64,000 bases of DNA from Hirudinaria manillensis (taxonomy: Eukaryota > Annelida > Clitellata > Hirudinida > Hirudinidae). The notes under the pieces were generated by a model. The model had not been told where the DNA came from, ran no database searches, and was given only the letters and a program-made list of their open reading frames with translations. A program made the translations under genes and the position numbers. Positions within the stretch are counted from its first letter, which is position 1. Each line of letters starts with the position of its first letter. The stretch lies in the NCBI GenBank assembly GCA_034509925.1, contig CM067536.1, forward strand, positions 2,887,501 through 2,951,500, read 5' to 3'. Shown in pieces: positions 60,338-64,000 of this stretch.

Positions 60338-63300
60338 TGCGTCTCGAGCGAGTGGTCGTGCGGCTGTTTTTCGCGAATTCTCGATAATTTTACGGTTTTT
60401 GCGGCAGTTTTGCTTTTTTTCTGACCATTTCGTGTCCCCTACATTCCGTTTAGGATTGTGAGACCATTCTCAAGTTCAAAGGTGAAAAACTGAAGTTGAA
60501 CAGCGTAAATTTATCTGTCGACGTCTTGCATTGTTCTAGACTCCACAACTTCAGGAAAACAGAAGAGAAAGAAATCATTTTAAGCCTGTTTGCTTCCGAG
60601 AGCGTCTGCTAGTCGATGCTTTTGTGAATTTTTGGATTTAATTCAACTTGAGGAATCGTCGGAAAGAACAAGAAGTAAACAATGCAAACCCGCGCGCGCA
60701 CCTCGTTGGCTCTCACAAAGGTGAAAGACTGTTCTGGCCCTTCTGAGACTCCAGTGACTGTACAGCCAAAGTGCGAATATTGTGATGCGGAATTCAAAAC
60801 ATCCAAAGGAGCAAGAATTCACGAAAGTCGCGTCCATCCAGTTCAGTGTCACGCAAAAAGGTCAGGAAAAAGCTACGGAAAATGTAGATGGGATAAAGAG
60901 GAATCCCATGTGATGGCAATGTTGGAGATAGAACTGAAGCAACAAGGAGTTAGATTCATCAACATTGAACTCCACAAACATTTCCCTCACCGAACCTTGG
61001 CCTCCATTCGAGGACATAGAAGACAGACAGAATACAGAACTATTCTCCAGCAATGCATCAGTAAAACCAGGTCCTCAGAAAATTTTCAGACGTCAGTAGC
61101 CGAGAGTCCAACTGAGCTGACTGCAAGTAGAAATTCTGTGTGCGAAGAATCATCTGAGGAAGTTCACTCGGGACATTCAAAAGAACTATGGAGGAATATG
61201 TCGAGAGCTGAAGCTGGACTTAATGACCAGGAAAGAAAGAGAATCAATATCGCCCTCTCCAGGCACTTCCCGGATATGAGTGTTAGGCGCATAAAGAGAA
61301 TCAGAAACAAGCCTGGTTATAAGAGCCTTCTAAGCAATGCCTTTCAGGATTCTGTGGCCTCGGGACAGACTGAAAACCAGATTTTAGGAATGCCGCCTAC
61401 GAATGGGGAGCAAGAGAAAATAGTCAGTAACTCAATTGCAATAGACAATCAGTTAAAGTTGAAACAGTTTGTGATTGAAAGATACCAAATGATCCATCTA
61501 GATGGTGAAGAGTTCTCCAACCTCATAAACGTGAAGCTCCCGAGAACAGAGAGAATCTCACTGATTAATAAGGAATATGAAAAGTGGATCTCAATTCAAG
61601 TTCCACAGAAGATCAATAGCAGTGAGCCCAAACAACCTGACAATCGTGCTGAGAGTGCCCATAGAAACAACGATCATGTCCAAAGCAAATCAGAAAACCA
61701 ATGCATAACCTTCCGGAAGACAAAAATCAGGGTGTCAAAGAAGGAACAAAAAAAAGTTAGAGCGACAGAAGTGCTATGCTAGTCTGCAAAAACTTTTCCG
61801 AAAAAGTCCAACATTTGCAGCGCACTCGGTTTTGAAAGGAGAATATGAAGTCCAGACAGGCGCTTTCCCTGCGGGGTTGGCGGATTATTGGAGCGAGATC
61901 TTTGGGGAGACATCGGTGGAGGATGACAGGCCTCTGGTGACGGTCAGAGACATCGCAACAGAAATGCAAGATCCGATCACCAGATGGGATGTAGAGATCG
62001 CATTCCGGGGACTAAAAGACAGCAGCCCTGGACAGGATGGCATTCGAAAAAGGCATCTTGCAAAATTCAGTTATGACCATCTCGCTGTTCACATGTCTCT
62101 CTGGTTGCTAACAGGAGTACCTCCCGCATCATTCAAATCGGGAATCGTCACGTTCATTCCGAAGAATAAAGAGGCCTCGACTCCGAGCGATTATCGACCT
62201 ATCACTGTTGGTCCGATTATGGCGCGTCTCTTCCATCGCATCCTTGGGAGTAGAATGTTGGGGAATTGGCCCCTCTCATCGAGACAAAAAGCTTTCTGTC
62301 CGGGGGATGGCATTGCACAAAATCTCTTGCTCATCAAATCAATAATTCAAAAAAAGAAAGAGCAGATCCAAAAACTTAACCTGACATTTGTCGACGTCAC
62401 CAAAGCTTTCGACTCAGTATCCCATAAATCTATCCTCAGGGCTGCTGCCAGACTCGGTACTCCACCTCTCCTCCTAAACTACTTAGAGGAACTGTACAAA
62501 GAAAGTGAGGTTCACTTTAAAGTCGAGGGAGTACTTACTAGAGGGGTACAGGTGAAAAGGGGAGTTCGTCAAGGAGACCCGATGTCCCCCAACTTATTCA
62601 ATGCGGTCATGGATATGATAACCAGCGAACTGGATCAATCAATTGGTGTCACGGCTGGCAGAAATTCAGCGTTCAGATGCAATTATATTCGCTGATGATC
62701 TGGTGGTGATGTCAAAGACTGACATCGGAATGAAGAAGTTGATGGAGCAACTTGAAACTGCAATGGGCAGCGCAGTACTTAAGATCAATCCAAACAAGTG
62801 CGCTACAATCAGAACGGAAATCCATTGCAAAGAAAAACGCTGGATAATCAATCCTACGCCCTACATTAAATTTGAATCACAGGATATCAAAGCAATAGAC
62901 GTCTCACAGACCTACAAATACCTGGGGATACAGATTGGAGTTCGAAAGCAGCCAGTGTCGATCGGTTATGAAATTCAAAAGTCTCTCAACTCCATTTCAA
63001 AAGCACCAATTAAGCCTTGCCAACGCCTATATATTTTAAAAGTCCATCTGATACCAAGCCTCGTTCACAAACTTACCTTTGGCGAGGTCAACCTCGGTTC
63101 TCTGAGTTCCTCAGATACCGCGATTAGGAAAGCAACAAGACATTGGCTTCATCTTCCAAAGGATGTCCCAAAGCAATTTTACCATGCTCCCGTCAAATCC
63201 GGTGGTCTGGGAATTCTCCCACTTAAACAATGGGTTCCCCGGCTCAGAATAAATAGATTGACAGAGATCTTCTCTGAGACAGGTGGTCGTAAAGATGAAT

Positions 63301-64000
63301 TCCTGTTGGATGTTCTTAGGAACAACACCCTGATCATGAGAGAATTCCGGAAATTTGGAACATCGGAGGCAAAACAAGCAAAACTGGATTGGAAAGTGGC
63401 GGCCTCAGAGAGCCTATACAAAACTGTAGACGGTTATGGATTAAGATCATTCACCAGAGGAATTGGAATGAGTGATTGGATTTCAGCAGCGGTTCCAAGA
63501 GTTCCATCTGGCCAATACATCAAATGCATAAAAGTCCGAGCGGCCGCCCTTCAGACTCCGAGCATCGAGATGGAATCCTCTGGCTTCAAGGAGATGCGGG
63601 GAGGGCTGCAATTCTTTCGAATCGCTGGGCCACATGATCCAGAGATGCCCGAGAACGGATGGCCCAAGGCATGAAAGACACAACGCTGTCGTCAGGGAAT
63701 TAGAACGGGAATTACGAAAAAGGGGTTACACTACGGTAATAGAGCCCCATATTCCCACAGAAAAGGGACTCAAAATTCCTGATTTGTGTGCCTGGACACG
63801 TGACCTCTACATAGTGACTGATGTTGCCGTGACATCCGATGATTATGATTTAGACAAGTGTCATGAGAGCAAGGTTTCAAAGTACGGCATTAAAGATGTT
63901 CATGATTGGATGCTGAGGAATGCCCCAGTGGGCGTCCAAAGAATGCTTCCGAAGGTTGGCGCCTGCGTTTGCAACTGGAGAGGAGTCTTGAGTGCAGAAT
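60337..64000 (+). mobile_element. second R2/R4-type non-LTR element, frameshifted, running off the window
   Basis: The element starts directly after (AAT)n with a 5' UTR that shares TCGAGCGAG near its start and TTCGTGTCCCCTAC(A/C)TTCC (near 60429-60450) with the copy at 31832-35780. The right end lies beyond 64000. Proteins of the two elements align throughout but differ at roughly half of positions by eye, so they belong to different families rather than being recent copies of each other. Confidence 0.88.
60682..64000 (+). pseudogene. R2/R4-type retrotransposon polyprotein, broken by three frameshifts
   Basis: Begins at ATG 60682 with a C2H2 finger (CEYCDAEFKTSKGARIH) and two Myb-like segments (CRWDKEESHVMAMLE; ERKRINIALSRHFP). 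Frame is lost in an A run at about 61748-61756, resumes through 62695 with the RT motifs (FVDVTKAFDSVSH, GVRQGDPMSPNLFNAV), and is lost again at about 62685, immediately before IFADD. It is lost a third time near 63545-63552, after KVRAAAL. After that the third frame recovers the CCHC knuckle (CGEGCNSFESLGHMIQRC) and endonuclease motif (KIPDLCAWTRDLYIVTDVAVTSD), still open at the window end. There are no in-frame stops within the aligned segments apart from those following the shifts, so decay is moderate. Sequencing or assembly indels cannot be excluded. Confidence 0.88.

Overview
This is animal nuclear DNA. It is AT-rich, with GT-AG introns, AATAAA polyadenylation signals, many (AAT)n, (CCAT)n and other simple repeats, tRNA-derived and RLE-type non-LTR retroelements, and metazoan housekeeping genes split into many short exons. 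The gene set (MVB12, eIF4E, epsin, eL36, cathepsin L, tissue-type alkaline phosphatase) fits an invertebrate. The compact introns and low GC would suit a spiralian such as an annelid, but the sequence does not settle the species.

Layout. 1-3959 is repeat-rich with no secure gene. 4128-4880(-) is the first exon of a GT31 beta-1,3-glycosyltransferase. 6934-10477(+) is a complete nine-exon MVB12 gene (ESCRT-I), tail to tail with an intronless FKBP-like TPR co-chaperone (11164-11970,-). That gene is head to head with ribosomal protein eL36 (12408-12860,+). 13425-18178(-) is a nine-exon alkaline phosphatase. 20273-21386(-) is a small two-EF-hand protein, and 23125-28710(+) is a six-exon eIF4E. 31273-39414(-) is the most unusual locus: an apparently undescribed single-pass membrane protein whose cytoplasmic tail is built from seven tandemly duplicated 24-42 nt microexons, all in phase 0. 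A full-length R2/R4-type retrotransposon lies in its last intron, flanked by a 24-bp direct repeat. 40327-48499(+) is a complete eight-exon epsin with an ~855-bp (CCAT)n array in an intron. 51756-55843 is a 2.1-kb tandem duplication carrying two nearly identical intronless cathepsin L genes. 56896-60090(-) is a nine-exon LRR protein whose last exon has been duplicated again downstream. 60337-64000(+) is a second, frameshifted R2/R4-type element, running off the window.

The genes are independent rather than an operon. Several neighbours are divergent over short intervals (FKBP-like/eL36, 438 bp; microexon gene/epsin, 912 bp) and may share promoters. Both retroelements start directly at an (AAT)n tract, which points to microsatellite target choice. 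Exon coordinates were worked out by hand from reading-frame phase, splice consensus and family resemblance. No transcript evidence or database search was available.
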